A DNA stretch of 64,000 bases from contig JAIXMP010000006.1 of assembly GCA_025677815.1 (NCBI GenBank), positions 496,001 through 560,000 of the forward strand, written 5' to 3'. Both the position numbers and the translations under genes were made by a program. Positions within the stretch are counted from its first letter, which is position 1, and each line of letters begins with the position of its first letter. Of this stretch, positions 48,893 through 60,919 are shown piece after piece. Origin of the DNA: Phascolomyces articulosus (lineage: Eukaryota; Mucoromycota; Mucoromycetes; Mucorales; Lichtheimiaceae). The notes below the pieces were generated by a model. It saw nothing but the letters and a program-made list of their open reading frames with translations, was not told where the DNA came from and made no database searches.

Positions 48893-51800
48893 TTAGTCAT
48901 CATTTCGAGGTGTAGCAGGTAAAACTTGATATTGTCTTGGGCTCGAAGAAGTGGATAAAGGAGGTAAAAGATGTTCCCCTCTTGGATTCACCATTTGAGC
49001 TACAGTAGCAATAGTAAGACTATCCAATTCCACAGGCGACATATTTCCTTGACGATGATGGGCATGATGAGCATGAGGATGATGATTCCCTCCTGTTGTA
49101 CCTGCTGCTCTCCCTGCCGTTGCTGTTGTCGTCGTTGTCGTTGAACCCGTCGATGTTGTTGTTGAGGTTGTTCCATCTCCTCGTTCCTCCAATCCTTCCA
49201 CCATTAGGGTAGCCGTAAAAGATTCCATTTCCCTCGCATACCGTTCTTTATCCTCTTTGGCCTTTTGAATCCAAGGTGCTCTTTCTTGTTCATTCAATTT
49301 ATGCCATCGTTCCGAAATCACTTTACTAATCTCACCCACAGTAGCTTTAGGCATTCCTTCCACGATTTCGGATCGAACATAAATGGAATAAAATAAAAAG
49401 CCAGACATGGGGTGTTTAGGTGCTGTAGGGTTTTTTAATCTCTTCTTTTTACGACCTCTTGGATCACGTTCTTTGACACCTCCTTCGGTACCATTGGATG
49501 GTTGCTGATGTCGTTTCGTTGATGTCATTATACTAGTAGTCGTGTTACCCCCTTCCTCGTCTTCATCCCCATGCGTTGTATTGGGAGAAGAAAAAGATCC
49601 ATTTTCATCCGTTATCATCACTTTACGTTTTTTGGAAGGACGTGAACGATATCCTGCTTCTTCCAATTCCGCTTTGGATCGTCGGGTATAAATAAAGTTG
49701 GGATTATCATCCATATGAACTTGTTTTAATCGAGCTGCCTCTCGATTATAAAACGCCTTGTGTTCCTATTTTTTTTTGTGTTCCCATCCCAAAAAAAAGG
49801 TTAAAAAACAAAAAACTTTCATCGATAAACCATACACCACGCATGTTTATTAATTAGTGTTTTTTTTTTACCTCTGATATATTACTCCATCGTTCACTGA
49901 TTTCCTTACTAATTTCAGAAACCGTTAGATTAGGATTGCCTTCCAAAATTTTATGTCGTACATCACGATTAAATAAAAGATAAGCATTCGGTGGACGTTT
50001 GACACGTTTAGGTTTTTCTCCATGCCGTTTATATGCGAATCGTTTCATTGCTTCTTGCTGCTGTTGTTGTTGAATGGGAGATGTCAAACCTGCCAATGCT
50101 TCTGCTTCGGCTGCTCCTGAATGACTGGCCACATTGACTCGATTTCGTGATGTACCATTGAAGGGAGGAGGGGAAGTAGAAGAAGTGACAGAATCATGGT
50201 GTCTTTCTGCTTCATCTTCTTCGTCTTGCTTTGAATCAGGATTGGAATGCCAATCAGTGGTAGGGGATCCATGATTGGCTGCAACAAATAATGCATCATG
50301 CGATCGTTCACTGCTGATACTAAGATGACGTGAGCTGGTAAACATATCATTGGTATGAGGGTGATGATTTCTTACAGCATGATGGGTTTGTGAAAATCGA
50401 TCATTGGAGGAAGAAGATTCATGTGGAACTGAATAGTGTTGCTGATAAGGGTGAGTAGTAGTAGGTGAAGATGAAGAATAGCGTACAGGTAAAGGTGGTG
50501 GAGGAGGGGAAGAAGAAGTGGAGGAAGAAGGAGAAGCTGTCACAAATAAACCACCTATCATACTTGTTGTTCCATTCGTAGTAGCAGGATCATTTGTCGT
50601 TGTTGGGATAGATGAAGAAGAGGTAGTTTCTTGGTATGCTTGTTCTTTCAACATCTCGGCCCGATGTTTGTAATGTGACTTGTGCTCCTATGATAAAATG
50701 AATTTCAATCAATTTTTTACGCCCTTTTTCCATGTCATTTTTTACTATCCAATCCTAACAAAATAATAATAATAATAATTGTATTTTACCTCACTTAATT
50801 CTTTCCATTCTTTGCCTAATAATTTATTTAATTCAGAATTACGAATTCTTGGTTGTTCAGCACGAATTTGATGTCGTCTTTCTGAACTAAATACAAAAAA
50901 TGCATTTTGACTTCGTTTTTTCGTTGTCGTTGGCTGTTGGTTTTTATTATGATTATTGTTAGCGTTCGTAGCGGTGGTGACTGGTTCATGATGATGATGA
51001 TGATCATTTTCATCCTCATCATGTCGAAATGAAATAGAAGCATGTAAAGAAGAACCAGAACGTGCCTCTGGATGACCTTTCCACCAAGAAGAGGAAGGAG
51101 GATGTTGATCGTTTGGTATAAGATGATGATCTCTTCGATCTACAAACAATAAAAAGAAATGTCATGCATTCACCCCCAAAAACAAAATTCCCCCCGAAAA
51201 AAATAAATAAAATAAAAGTGTCAGCTTTTTTAAATCACAACACCCCAAAACAAATAACAACACTTTTTCTTAACATGAAATTTACCCTAAAGTATAACAC
51301 TATTTACAATATATTACCTAAATAGGACTTGTCATTATGATGGTGATGATGATTATCGGATAAAAGAGAATGTGTGGATGATATATTTCCTTCATGTCTC
51401 TCTATTGGAAAGAAAAAAAAATTGTCAGTTTTTTTTTTTTCATTATCATCATCGTTATAGCAGGTAATAATAAAAATAAACAAACCATGCTGTTGTACTC
51501 CGTTATCTTCGGAATGGCGCCAACGTTCCCGATCCGTAGCCCCCTCCTAAGAAATGATTTGACAAGTTTTACTATTTGTTACTTTTTTATCATGATGATT
51601 CCTATACTTACATGAAAAGAAGAAGGAGGTGGCCAATGATGATGGTGATTATTATTTAATGATAATGGAGGAAATTCCAATTCTTGACTCATTCTTCCAT
51701 TTGGATGATGAGAGTGATTATAATGATGATTATTAGTAGTAGTAGTATTAGATAGCCTATTTGTATTATGACTAGAATGATGACTATGATTCTCATTATT

Positions 51801-52274
51801 AGGGTGGTGATGGTGAGGATGATGGTGATTCATGGGTGGGGGTGTCGGTAGCATAGTGACGGTTGCCTGATAAGGAATAGGATGCATGGTCTGAGGCTGA
51901 GGTAATACCCTATTTGGCCCAGGTGATGATGCCACGCTTTTATTATTATTATCACTTGGAATCCAGCGACCGTTACTACCATTACCATTACTCGTTGTCG
52001 TTGTCGTGTTGATGGTGGTGGTAGCCCCTGGCGGGGTAAATTCATTCGACCGCCGCGTAGGATGATGGCTGTTGTCGTTATGATGATGTTGATCGTGTGG
52101 TAATATCAAATTATTATGTTGTGGTACCTGTTGATGATGTTGGTGTTGTTGTACTATGGTGGTAGGAATAGTAGGTGGTGCTCGTGGCATCATTTCCAGG
52201 TAATTCACACGATGTTGATTTTGATTCAAATAAGAATCAATCGCATTGAATGGTGCTGTACGTTGATTTTGCAT
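48893..52274 (-). CDS. Three-HMG-box protein
   Basis: Six exons on the minus strand: 52274-51612, 51546-51486, 51401-51318, 51139-50790, 50687-49872 and 49765-48893, encoding 948 residues. There are three HMG boxes: box 1 near 338-405 (RSQNAFFVFSSERRHQIR ... WKELSEEHKSHYKHRA), box 2 near 616-690 (RPPNAYLLFNRDVRHKI ... WSNISEEHKAFYNREA) and box 3 near 767-837 (PKHPMSGFLFYSIYVRSEI ... WHKLNEQERAPWIQKA). Boxes 1 and 2 are both split by an intron exactly at 'SE|EHK', pointing to internal duplication. The N-terminal 270 residues are His/Asn/Thr-rich low complexity. A basic SKKRK precedes box 3. It is probably a nuclear DNA-bending or transcription factor. It is not the sexM/sexP gene, which has a single box. 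Confidence 0.88.
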
Positions 52275-55200
52275 TTTATATTTTCCAATGGAGGGTATAA
52301 TTTATAAAAAAAACGGGCTTCGTGAATTCTTCTCTATAACGTGTCTTTTTCTCTCTCTTTCGCTTCGTTTTTACGTTCTTCTTTTCCTTTTTGTCGTTTA
52401 TTTGTATATATATATAGAGAGAGTGTGTGTGTTTCGTCTTTTCGTCAATGACGTCGTTTGAATGGTGTATATGAATGTATGGTGGGGAGAGAAAGAGAGA
52501 ACAATGACCTGAAAAATAAAAATAAAAAATATTACAGAATGATAAAACCCAATTGCATGTCAAGAATGAAATATAGAAAAAAAAACAAAGCCAATTGCAA
52601 CAACCCGAAAAAAAAATACACTAAGAAAAAAAAAAGGAGAAGAAAGAAAAGAAAAGAGGAAATGAAAAAGAGCTAAAGAAGTTTAAAAAGAGTTAAAGAA
52701 GAGTGGAAAAAAAAGTGTAATTCTTCACAGTAAAAATCAACCTTAATGCAAATATTCCCAGAGAGACAAAGAGAGGTAAAAAAGGAGAAAAAAGAAAAAA
52801 GAAAGAACAGTTCGTTTGCCGTTACGTTGTTTTTACTCGATTACAGAAATAATAAATAATAATACTTTATGCGTAAGTGTGTTTAAATGGGGGTTCTACT
52901 AATACGTACTTGACTTACTATGAGAGTGGGGGAGTGTATCACGAAAAAAGTGGGGGAAGTATAGTAAAAAGAAAGCGTTTTAAGATTTGTCGTCCCTGAC
53001 GAAACAGTAAAAAAGGGTAAAAAAGACAATGGTTCGTTGTTTTTTTTATTATATATAAATAAAATGTTATTTTAAAATCATTTCATTCGGGTGTTTTATA
53101 TATAAATATATATGTTGTGTTCTTTCTTTCCACATAAAAATTCCCAAAGTCAGTAGGCGGCTTGAGCGTTCAAAAAAAAAAAAAAAGATGGGAAAGTGTG
53201 GGAATTGTGTTGTATGAATTATTTCCCATCAACCATTAAAGTCTCTCTCGTTTTATATTTATCTATCATCTATTACCAACAACCATGATTTGAATCGATC
53301 CTCATTGATGTAATAATAACATCATACTCTCCCCCAAACAAAACTTGATCCAGACTTTGAGGTTTTTTTTTGTAATAAATAAAAAACGCCTTGTTTGGCT
53401 CCCGGATCTGGTTAAGTGATCATTTTGGCGGAATAATAAAAAACGTGTGGTGATACAAGATGATCCTGCACGATGTGATTGATGGAATCCTTTATCTAAT
53501 ATATATATTATATAGTCATGTCCTTATTATAAAATTCATCATCTTCATCCATTTTCCCCAGAATCGATTTGCGTTCTTCTTCTTTTATAATGAACTACCT
53601 ATAAAATATGTCAAATCATAATATTCCCCGCACACAAAAGATTTTCTGTTATTGACTATCAGTAGAATAATACAATTATCAAGAAGTGTCGTGAGGTATG
53701 AATCTCATATTCATTGATCGACAATAAACTTTTTTTTTATCCTGACCCTATTATTATTACTCTATATATTGATATAAGGTGTATAGAAGTATGTCATGAG
53801 ATTTACACATACACACATATTACTTATGACAAATGAATGTTTATCTGCTTGGATTAATGATAACGATAGATTATTCCATGATAAATCTCCTTCTTTTGAT
53901 CGTTCCAAGGTATATTCAAACAACTCGGTCTTCTCCTTTGCAAGCTGTACTCTCCTGATCAAACTTTATTCTATTTCTCATCCCGTCCGTCATTCCCTTC
54001 TCACTCTCCTTTAAAGTATCAACCCGGCCCTGTGTTTCTATACACTTTATCCGAATGATTGGATTATTATTATTATTAAAGTATGATAGGATTGACATAC
54101 GTAAGCTCTCTTCCCTCCTTATTTTTTCTACTAATACGTATATGGTTTTCGGAAGGATCCTTAATTTTATTATAACAAAGTTAAACTTGTCATTTAATAG
54201 TAAAAAAAAAAACGAGTATCTATATTATATTTATATAAAAAAAAGAAACATGTGCAACACCCACGCAACCATAACTCAAAATGACGATGATGGTTTACTA
54301 TACATCATCATTGAAGATTTGAGAATACTATCTTCTAGGAGAAAAAAGTTTATATAAGAAAGAAAGGGGAGAAAAAGACTTGAGATATACTCCCTTTTTT
54401 TGAAGAAAAGAACTGCTTACTACTTTTATAATATAAATGACTATACAGAAAATAGAATAACTTTAAGATGAAATGGATTTTTATATTACCTTCATAGTTT
54501 ATGGGATCATTTACCATTTTTATTATCTTGCATCATCCATAAAGAGAAATAATGATTTATCCATATCTCTCGTATTAGAAGCATCCCTCTTCCCCCCAAA
54601 AAAATACCCTTTCTGGTTAATTTCTACTATTAGTGTAATAGGTTTCTACTTACTGTTTACTTGGTCCTTGATTAAGGTTATTATTAGAATGCTCTTGGCC
54701 TCATATCCCATCATTATCAGCATCATCACCCATCTTTTAATATTTCATCTGTTGTTGACTACTGTTAATAAACAATGTAAACTAAAGGCTGAGCCACTTA
54801 TAAAAACAAGGCTACATAATTAATATAATTTATAGATAAAAGAGATGGATGATGGTGGCACCGCTCAGGCCCCATTATTTTTTTTGTACAAGGAGTGACA
54901 AACTTGACTTCAGTGTTGTACCATTCTAGTTTGATTTTGTAATCCATGCCATTTTTTATTAATTACTTTTAAAAGAGTGCAGTAAGTCACCCTCTAATAC
55001 TAATAGTATAATCAATCATACTCGAATTATGCATTTTGACAATTCCACGAAATTTGTTGTGTTAGGTAAGGTTTTGTGACATTCGAGAATATAGCCAGAT
55101 AGTAACATACAATGATTCTGTATCTTAACTGAAATTACGCAATACTCATACTAAATTACCATATAAAGGTAAAAAACTGAAAAACAATAATAAATAACAA

Positions 55201-55689
55201 TGATAATCTAGATTATATAAAAGAATGTAAGTTTTTATATAGCTAGAGTTTCATATATCGAAAATTTATCTTGGAGATATACCTCAAGCAATAAATAAGA
55301 TAAAGATCTGGTACTGGTTTATGTTGCACATGACGAGGCCATTTTACCGCGATAAACAGAAATTTGATCAAATTAGTGTCGCAGTTACAAGGTGCCAATC
55401 CCAACAAAATGTTGCATTAACGTAGAATTTCTTCACAACAAGAGTGGAACAGGCGAGGGTTGACTGTAGTGATATAGTAGCATATTGTCCACTTTTAGTA
55501 ACAGTGATGATATAACTTGCATGGTATGGAAAAAATAACAACAGCTTCTTGTCAACACGCGATAATGGTTCAAAACCATCAAATAGCAGGCACTATCATA
55601 AATATTCAGTCTGTACCGAATTTCAATTTGGAATTCTACAGCAATAATGATTATTTTCCCACATTTCAGTAATATGTACATAGATTCAT
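52275..55689. other. Gene-poor AT-rich region upstream of the HMG gene
   Basis: Begins with a CT-rich leader and promoter for the minus-strand HMG gene. The rest is AT-rich with no supported gene. A 116-codon hydrophobic frame at 54473-54823 looks like chance. A pogo-like terminal sequence ends at 55466 (see findings). Confidence 0.4.
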
Positions 55690-58600
55690 CAGCTTGTTAT
55701 CTGGGTAGCAGGCATGGAAGATTACTATACTTTGTTGCTACTACGTAGATTTGAGATTGTTTATTCGATCCATTCTCCAACAACACACCTTAAGTAACTT
55801 TTTTATTGTTCAAAGCATGATTTCTTATTTCACGCCTGCTTACAAGCGAGGATCATCGCCGTAGTGGTAACATCAACATGTTGCTTGGGTACTAATGGTC
55901 ATATTATTCTTACTAGTGAATTATTATTTGAATTATTATTGGAAGGCTCAGAATTTGAAATATGTGAGAAAAAAAGGAGGAAATGTCTTGTCGTTCTAAT
56001 AATAATTCCTTTTTGCTACTATTCTCAGTAGTGCATAGTAGCGCTTTTGAAAGCTTAAGACTTAAGCGTACTACCGCTGCAAAGTTGGCTCTTTGACGTT
56101 GCTTGTTGAATCAGTCCATCTATGTTTCAAAGAAAAAATAATTCCACATATTTGCACGCTCGCTCAAAAGTCGACTATTCCTAACGTACAGTTGTTGACT
56201 TCACCATGATGTACATCAAGGACCCTCCAGATATTAGCAAACAATATTATTTATAAACCTATTAGACTCATTATCGATTTATTGAACAATCAAAGTATTT
56301 ATTTTGCTGTACACTAATATTAATATTTTAAAATGAACATAAGTTTTGTAATTACGAAAATAATTATTTATATAAACCGTTAATATTTATTGAATCAAAA
56401 ATGTTTGTTTGGGTAAATTACAGTCAGAGAAAAAATCTTTGTTATTTATTGTTTTTATGGAACAACATCCAATAGCTTTATAGAATTCTTCTCCTTTCTT
56501 TTTTTTTATGACTGGGTAGTAACGGTAATATGCGTCATCTTTAAACGAAATTTCAGAAAGGATGACATATTGTGCAGAAGGGTCATCCAAACTGTCTGTT
56601 AACGAATTTACTCCAATAATTGTAGCCATTCGATAAATATCACTTTCTTCGCTACAAAAGCACAAGTTTTCCTTTTTTATCTCCATGAATCTTGATAATT
56701 GTTGAAGCTCTTTAGATATGTAATCGAAAAATGATTTTTCAGCATACTTCGAATCGAGACCAGTATAATCCAAATCGATTTTTTTCATTTCTTTCGCATT
56801 AGATAGTTGAACAAGTATGCACAAATGGTAATCGTATTCATTATCACTATAATTGATATCGTAAGGAATCGGTGGTATATCTTCTTCTCGTATAGTTAAA
56901 TTGTCATCATCGATGGATTGGTTGTTTGTAACATAAGTAGTTGTAACATGCATGGTTTTTCCAATTATATCGTAATTTTGAAATGAGGTCGTTGTATCAC
57001 ATGTAAAGTGTCTACCATCAACACCTGTCCATGATGGCAAAAACTTGTACTTTTTGATTATTGATTTATAATTAATATTTAAGTACGACCAACGCATGAC
57101 CCAGTCCACTTTTACTTCTATGCTGAAAAAAAACAAAATCCTGATGTCTTTTTTTGCTAAAAGACCATAAAATTGAATCATCAAGTCTTCAAATGGCTGA
57201 TCGTAATCGATTTTGATTTCGTCCATGAATTCTGGAAAAAGATGGATGAGAGCAAAAACACGGTCGTGATCTTTGGTGCTTGTTCGTTGATGTGCATAGT
57301 ATAGAATTTGTGAAACGTTTAGTTCTGAAGGTGGTTTTGTTAAATAAACTACACTACCACCTACTGTATCATCTCCCCATAAATGTTTATTTCTCCCGAC
57401 AAATAATAATCTTGTTGACTTTATTGCTTCTTCTAAAGTCCATAAACGTTTGAAGTATTGATGTTTGCTCGTGTGTAAGTTTCGATCATGAGAAGAGAAA
57501 TCAGGTACAAGTGCAACGGTGCAATAAGCATTTTCGTATATATGATGCATGTTGCGTATTTCATGTTGTTTTTCTTCTTTATTGTCTTGATTGATGCACC
57601 GTTGATCGTACCATATATATTTGATATTGAATCGTTGACATATTTTCTGAATGATGCCTTCAAATTTGACGTATTTGGTCGATTTTGTGAAGTAATAATT
57701 ATAATCCTCCATGATCTCCAAAACGCGATATATTTTTATCAATTTACTCCTTGTTTCATTATTTCTATGATCACAGTCACGATAAATCTTGTATTCAGGA
57801 ACAATCATATCAGGATAAATATCGTCGTAAGAAATAATCTCGTGTTTGCCTTCATCAATTCGCTTGTATTTTCCGGTGGTTTTATCGATTAAAATATCCC
57901 CAGATTGATTCCATGAATATGATAATGCGCAGTAACCTTCGTTGACTTGAGATCCATCGACTACTTTCATGTCAGAAATACGAACAAGTTTGGCAGGCAT
58001 AATATCTGGTTTGGTCAAATCATTGGGGATTGTTACCCTTTGGGTGAGTCTATATCTGAGATATGAACGATAACGTGTCGTATCGTAGGTAATATACATT
58101 ATTTCTATGATTGCATTAAATAAGTTTGACAATTTAATTCCAACGGTCATAGATAAAAATTAAAAAGGGAGGTGTAAACTTACAGATAAAGAAATGAATG
58201 GTACTATTCGAAAAATTGCAAGAGAGTATACAGTGGTGACGGATTTTAATGGTAGTAAATACGCGTTCTTTTAAGAATTATCTGTCAAATGAAGGGTAGT
58301 GATGGAAGTGGCAAATAGAAAATGAAAAATAGCACTGTTGTGTTTTTTAGTAGATTAAATTTATTTAAGAAATGTAAAAGAAATGACTAAGTGAACGTTG
58401 CGTCTTAATAGGACATATCCGCTCTAGTCCGATCCTGTTGGCAAAGTGTTTTTTAGTAAAGAAGAAAGAAGAAAAAAGAATCAAGTAAGGCTTATAAATA
58501 TACCTTTTCTCACTAAACCTTGTGTAACATATTTCAAATAGCTAAGCCAAAACTTTAAAGATCATCATCAATGCATCTCATAAATAAATATTGAGTTATA

Positions 58601-59420
58601 TTTGTTTATATGCGGACGATTTAGAAAAGAAACCAATTGGAATAATTCTTCTGATCATACCGTTTAATGTTTGATTCACTGCTGCTGAATGACTAGGAGG
58701 CAATATGATAAGAACGTAAAAGATTGTTAGAATAAAAGAAAGGAAAAGCCCAGCTCCACGTCTTTGTGCAATACAGAAACACGATTACACAAAACAACAT
58801 TCTATGCCCAAACTCTAAAACAGTCCAAAAGAAAACAGCCACTATAGATTTGGTACTTATTAAGAGTTCATACCATAATTCATCCAGTAAACTTTTGTGA
58901 ACGTTAATATAAAGATAACAGCTTGTGTTGGGTATTTGTATTATTATTTTTTCAACTTGAATAAGGGAAAAAGAGAAGGATCAATAAAGTGGAAAACATT
59001 TGGTGCAGCAATTATACAGCTACAGACAAAAAGTATTGTTATTTGTGGGTATCTTACTCAAGGCTTTTTATACTTTTTAAATGCAGTGGTCAAAACACTG
59101 AAAATATTATATTTCTATCCATTGTTTAAACCCAATAATGAAACCCGTTCAATAAAGAGCACATAATGAGAATATGACCTTTGTTGTAAGAATTTTTGTT
59201 ATTTTATGTTAGATTTAGATACAAACAATGGATATGTTCATTCATCTATTAGAAAGCAAAATGAAGAGACCTTTGTATTATTATGACGTAATATTAATAA
59301 AAAATACAATACACTGATACTTAAAGAATATATGTCGTCCACAGTAACAATAGATAAATATGTAGTAGTACATACACCACGTACATATTTTGTTGTCAGC
59401 ATATCGAAGAAGAGGGGAGC
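55690..59420 (-). repeat. Right arm of long inverted repeat (HET copy 2)
   Basis: Reverse-complement counterpart of 32060-35720, with the HET gene and both flanks. Similarity stops on the inner side at the ctaccta/gctaccc block and on the outer side next to an ATT/AT microsatellite (59430-59510). It has no equivalent of the ~300 bp inverted repeat that brackets copy 1. Confidence 0.85.
56387..58150 (-). CDS. HET-domain protein, copy 2
   Basis: A single exon of 587 residues, a diverged paralogue of the gene at 33338-34882 in opposite orientation. The HET blocks are present (CALSYSW; YIWYDQRCINQD; RLWTLEEA), but the second has Arg where copy 1 has Leu in DQLCINQ. Between blocks one and two it has about 55 residues (IYPDMIVPEYKIYRDCDHRN onward) missing from copy 1. 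The C-terminal part is alignable end to end and both finish SDCNLPKQTFLIQ/SECNLPKQTFLIQ. The start may be 58150, or 58099 by alignment with copy 1 (MYITY). Both frames stay open despite many silent-looking differences, which suggests selection. Function is unknown beyond the domain. Confidence 0.9.
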   Translation of the reverse strand: MTVGIKLSNLFNAIIEIMYITYDTTRYRSYLRYRLTQRVTIPNDLTKPDIMPAKLVRISDMKVVDGSQVNEGYCALSYSWNQSGDILIDKTTGKYKRIDEGKHEIISYDDIYPDMIVPEYKIYRDCDHRNNETRSKLIKIYRVLEIMEDYNYYFTKSTKYVKFEGIIQKICQRFNIKYIWYDQRCINQDNKEEKQHEIRNMHHIYENAYCTVALVPDFSSHDRNLHTSKHQYFKRLWTLEEAIKSTRLLFVGRNKHLWGDDTVGGSVVYLTKPPSELNVSQILYYAHQRTSTKDHDRVFALIHLFPEFMDEIKIDYDQPFEDLMIQFYGLLAKKDIRILFFFSIEVKVDWVMRWSYLNINYKSIIKKYKFLPSWTGVDGRHFTCDTTTSFQNYDIIGKTMHVTTTYVTNNQSIDDDNLTIREEDIPPIPYDINYSDNEYDYHLCILVQLSNAKEMKKIDLDYTGLDSKYAEKSFFDYISKELQQLSRFMEIKKENLCFCSEESDIYRMATIIGVNSLTDSLDDPSAQYVILSEISFKDDAYYRYYPVIKKKKGEEFYKAIGCCSIKTINNKDFFSDCNLPKQTFLIQ

Positions 59421-59429
59421 TGTATACAA

Positions 59430-59470
59430 TTATTATTATTATTATTATTATTATAAATAACGCATTTATA

Positions 59471-59510
<40 letters not shown>
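59430..59510. repeat. (ATT)n and (AT)n microsatellites at the outer edge of the right HET arm
   Basis: An ATT-type trinucleotide run (about 59430-59455) is followed, after a short unique piece, by an AT run of about 36 nt. The arm similarity ends here, so the microsatellite may mark a breakpoint. Confidence 0.8.
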
Positions 59511-59516
<6 letters not shown>

Positions 59517-60735
59517 CAAAAGATGGAATACTCACTGCTCTTTAATTATTTTAATAAAACAACCTTTCTTCTCCCATTAATCCAGTATTTGCTTTGCCAA
59601 TGATTATTTCAAATACCTACAACAAATGTGAAACAAAAGAAGAGTATCAGATAATAATTGTAAGCTAATATACACTTATACTACGGGAATAAACACTACC
59701 AAAATAATGGGTATCACTCAAGTGCCACATGCATTCAGGTCAAGATAGTGTACATTTCTTTCAAACAAAAGTAGTATTCATGATGGTAGGATGCCGTGTT
59801 GATACTATACGAAATTTTCGTTAAGTAGTTATTGATCACTTGGAGTTTTTTTTATATAGAATGCTATTAAAGAGTAGGAATTCTAATAACTATCTTACAT
59901 GCATCCAAAATGAGATTCCACTATTGATTGGTATTAGATATCTATACAATTCATTTGCACAACAGGAACTGATAACAATAACAGCAACTACTGCATGTAG
60001 AACAGTGAGCTTGCGACAAATATATAAGTAGAATAGTCATTGAACAGTCAATGGATCATCATGTAGCTTCTATTATTGTGTGCACACTCTTTACTAAGAA
60101 GAAAATTTTTCTTGTTGCCTGATATATATTATCAATGATACGAGCCATAGTAACAGTAACAATTTTTTTTGCAAGTATCCGAGATTGGTTGTTGCTACGC
60201 GCAAGGGTATTTTTTTCACGATCGACTAGCTGTCAAATAATCATACCATTTATATTCTTCGTATAACATCAAGCGCATTTGTTGCTTGGATTTTTACTGT
60301 AGTATAGCACGCAACTTTATATGTGTCTATTTTTTACTATCACCATTTGTTGTTGCTTTTCTTTAATCATGCCTTTTATTAAAAGAAAATAATGATAATT
60401 ATGATAATAGTGAAAAAGATATTACGCACATGCAGCAATTTGTTTTTTTAAAAGGGAAACCCACGTTATTGTACAACATGAAAGAGTAGCATTACCATTG
60501 ATTACTATTGACATGCTTATTACTTCATCAGTAAAAAGGAGGTTGTAATCTTCTATTATATGAATATATTACTCAAGATGATATAAATGGTAACTACTAT
60601 TATTTGTATAGTATCGTTTTTGACTAGTGTTTTATAAACATCATTTCCAATAAGATGCTCGATGATGTCGCTTCATATTTAGTAAATTGGTACATACATT
60701 ATATCATAGAAATGGTGTGTCCTAGAATATATATT

Positions 60736-60919
60736 CAGCGGACCCCTTTTAATTTCACAGCCAAAATTTCCATTTTTTTGATGAAAATAAATATGTGTGA
60801 AAGTTAACGAGAGCAGCTTATGTATTCCTTAGTATATTTTTATGTCTTCATAGACAAAATTATTGTGAAGAAAATGAAGGTTGAAAGTTAACGAATATGA
60901 AATTAACGGGGGGCCACTG
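60736..60919. mobile_element. Pogo/Tc1-type MITE (184 bp)
   Basis: Terminal inverted repeats: the left end begins CAGCGGACCCC followed by TTTTAATTTCA, and the reverse complement of the right end begins CAGTGGCCCCC followed by CGTTAATTTCA. TATT directly flanks both ends (60732-60735 and 60920-60923), including the TA expected for a Tc1/mariner-pogo insertion. Internally there is only AT-rich sequence with a repeated 'gaaagttaacga' motif, so it is non-autonomous. Confidence 0.75.

Noticed and set aside
48893..52274. HMG gene as the Mucorales sex locus (sexM/sexP)
   Set aside because: Sex-locus HMG proteins have one box and are flanked by tptA and rnhA genes; neither neighbour is present here.
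54473..54823. 116-codon hydrophobic frame in the region upstream of the HMG gene
   Set aside because: Composition is what AT-rich noncoding DNA gives in this frame (Ile, Leu, Phe, Tyr); no domain, no context and no neighbouring exon.
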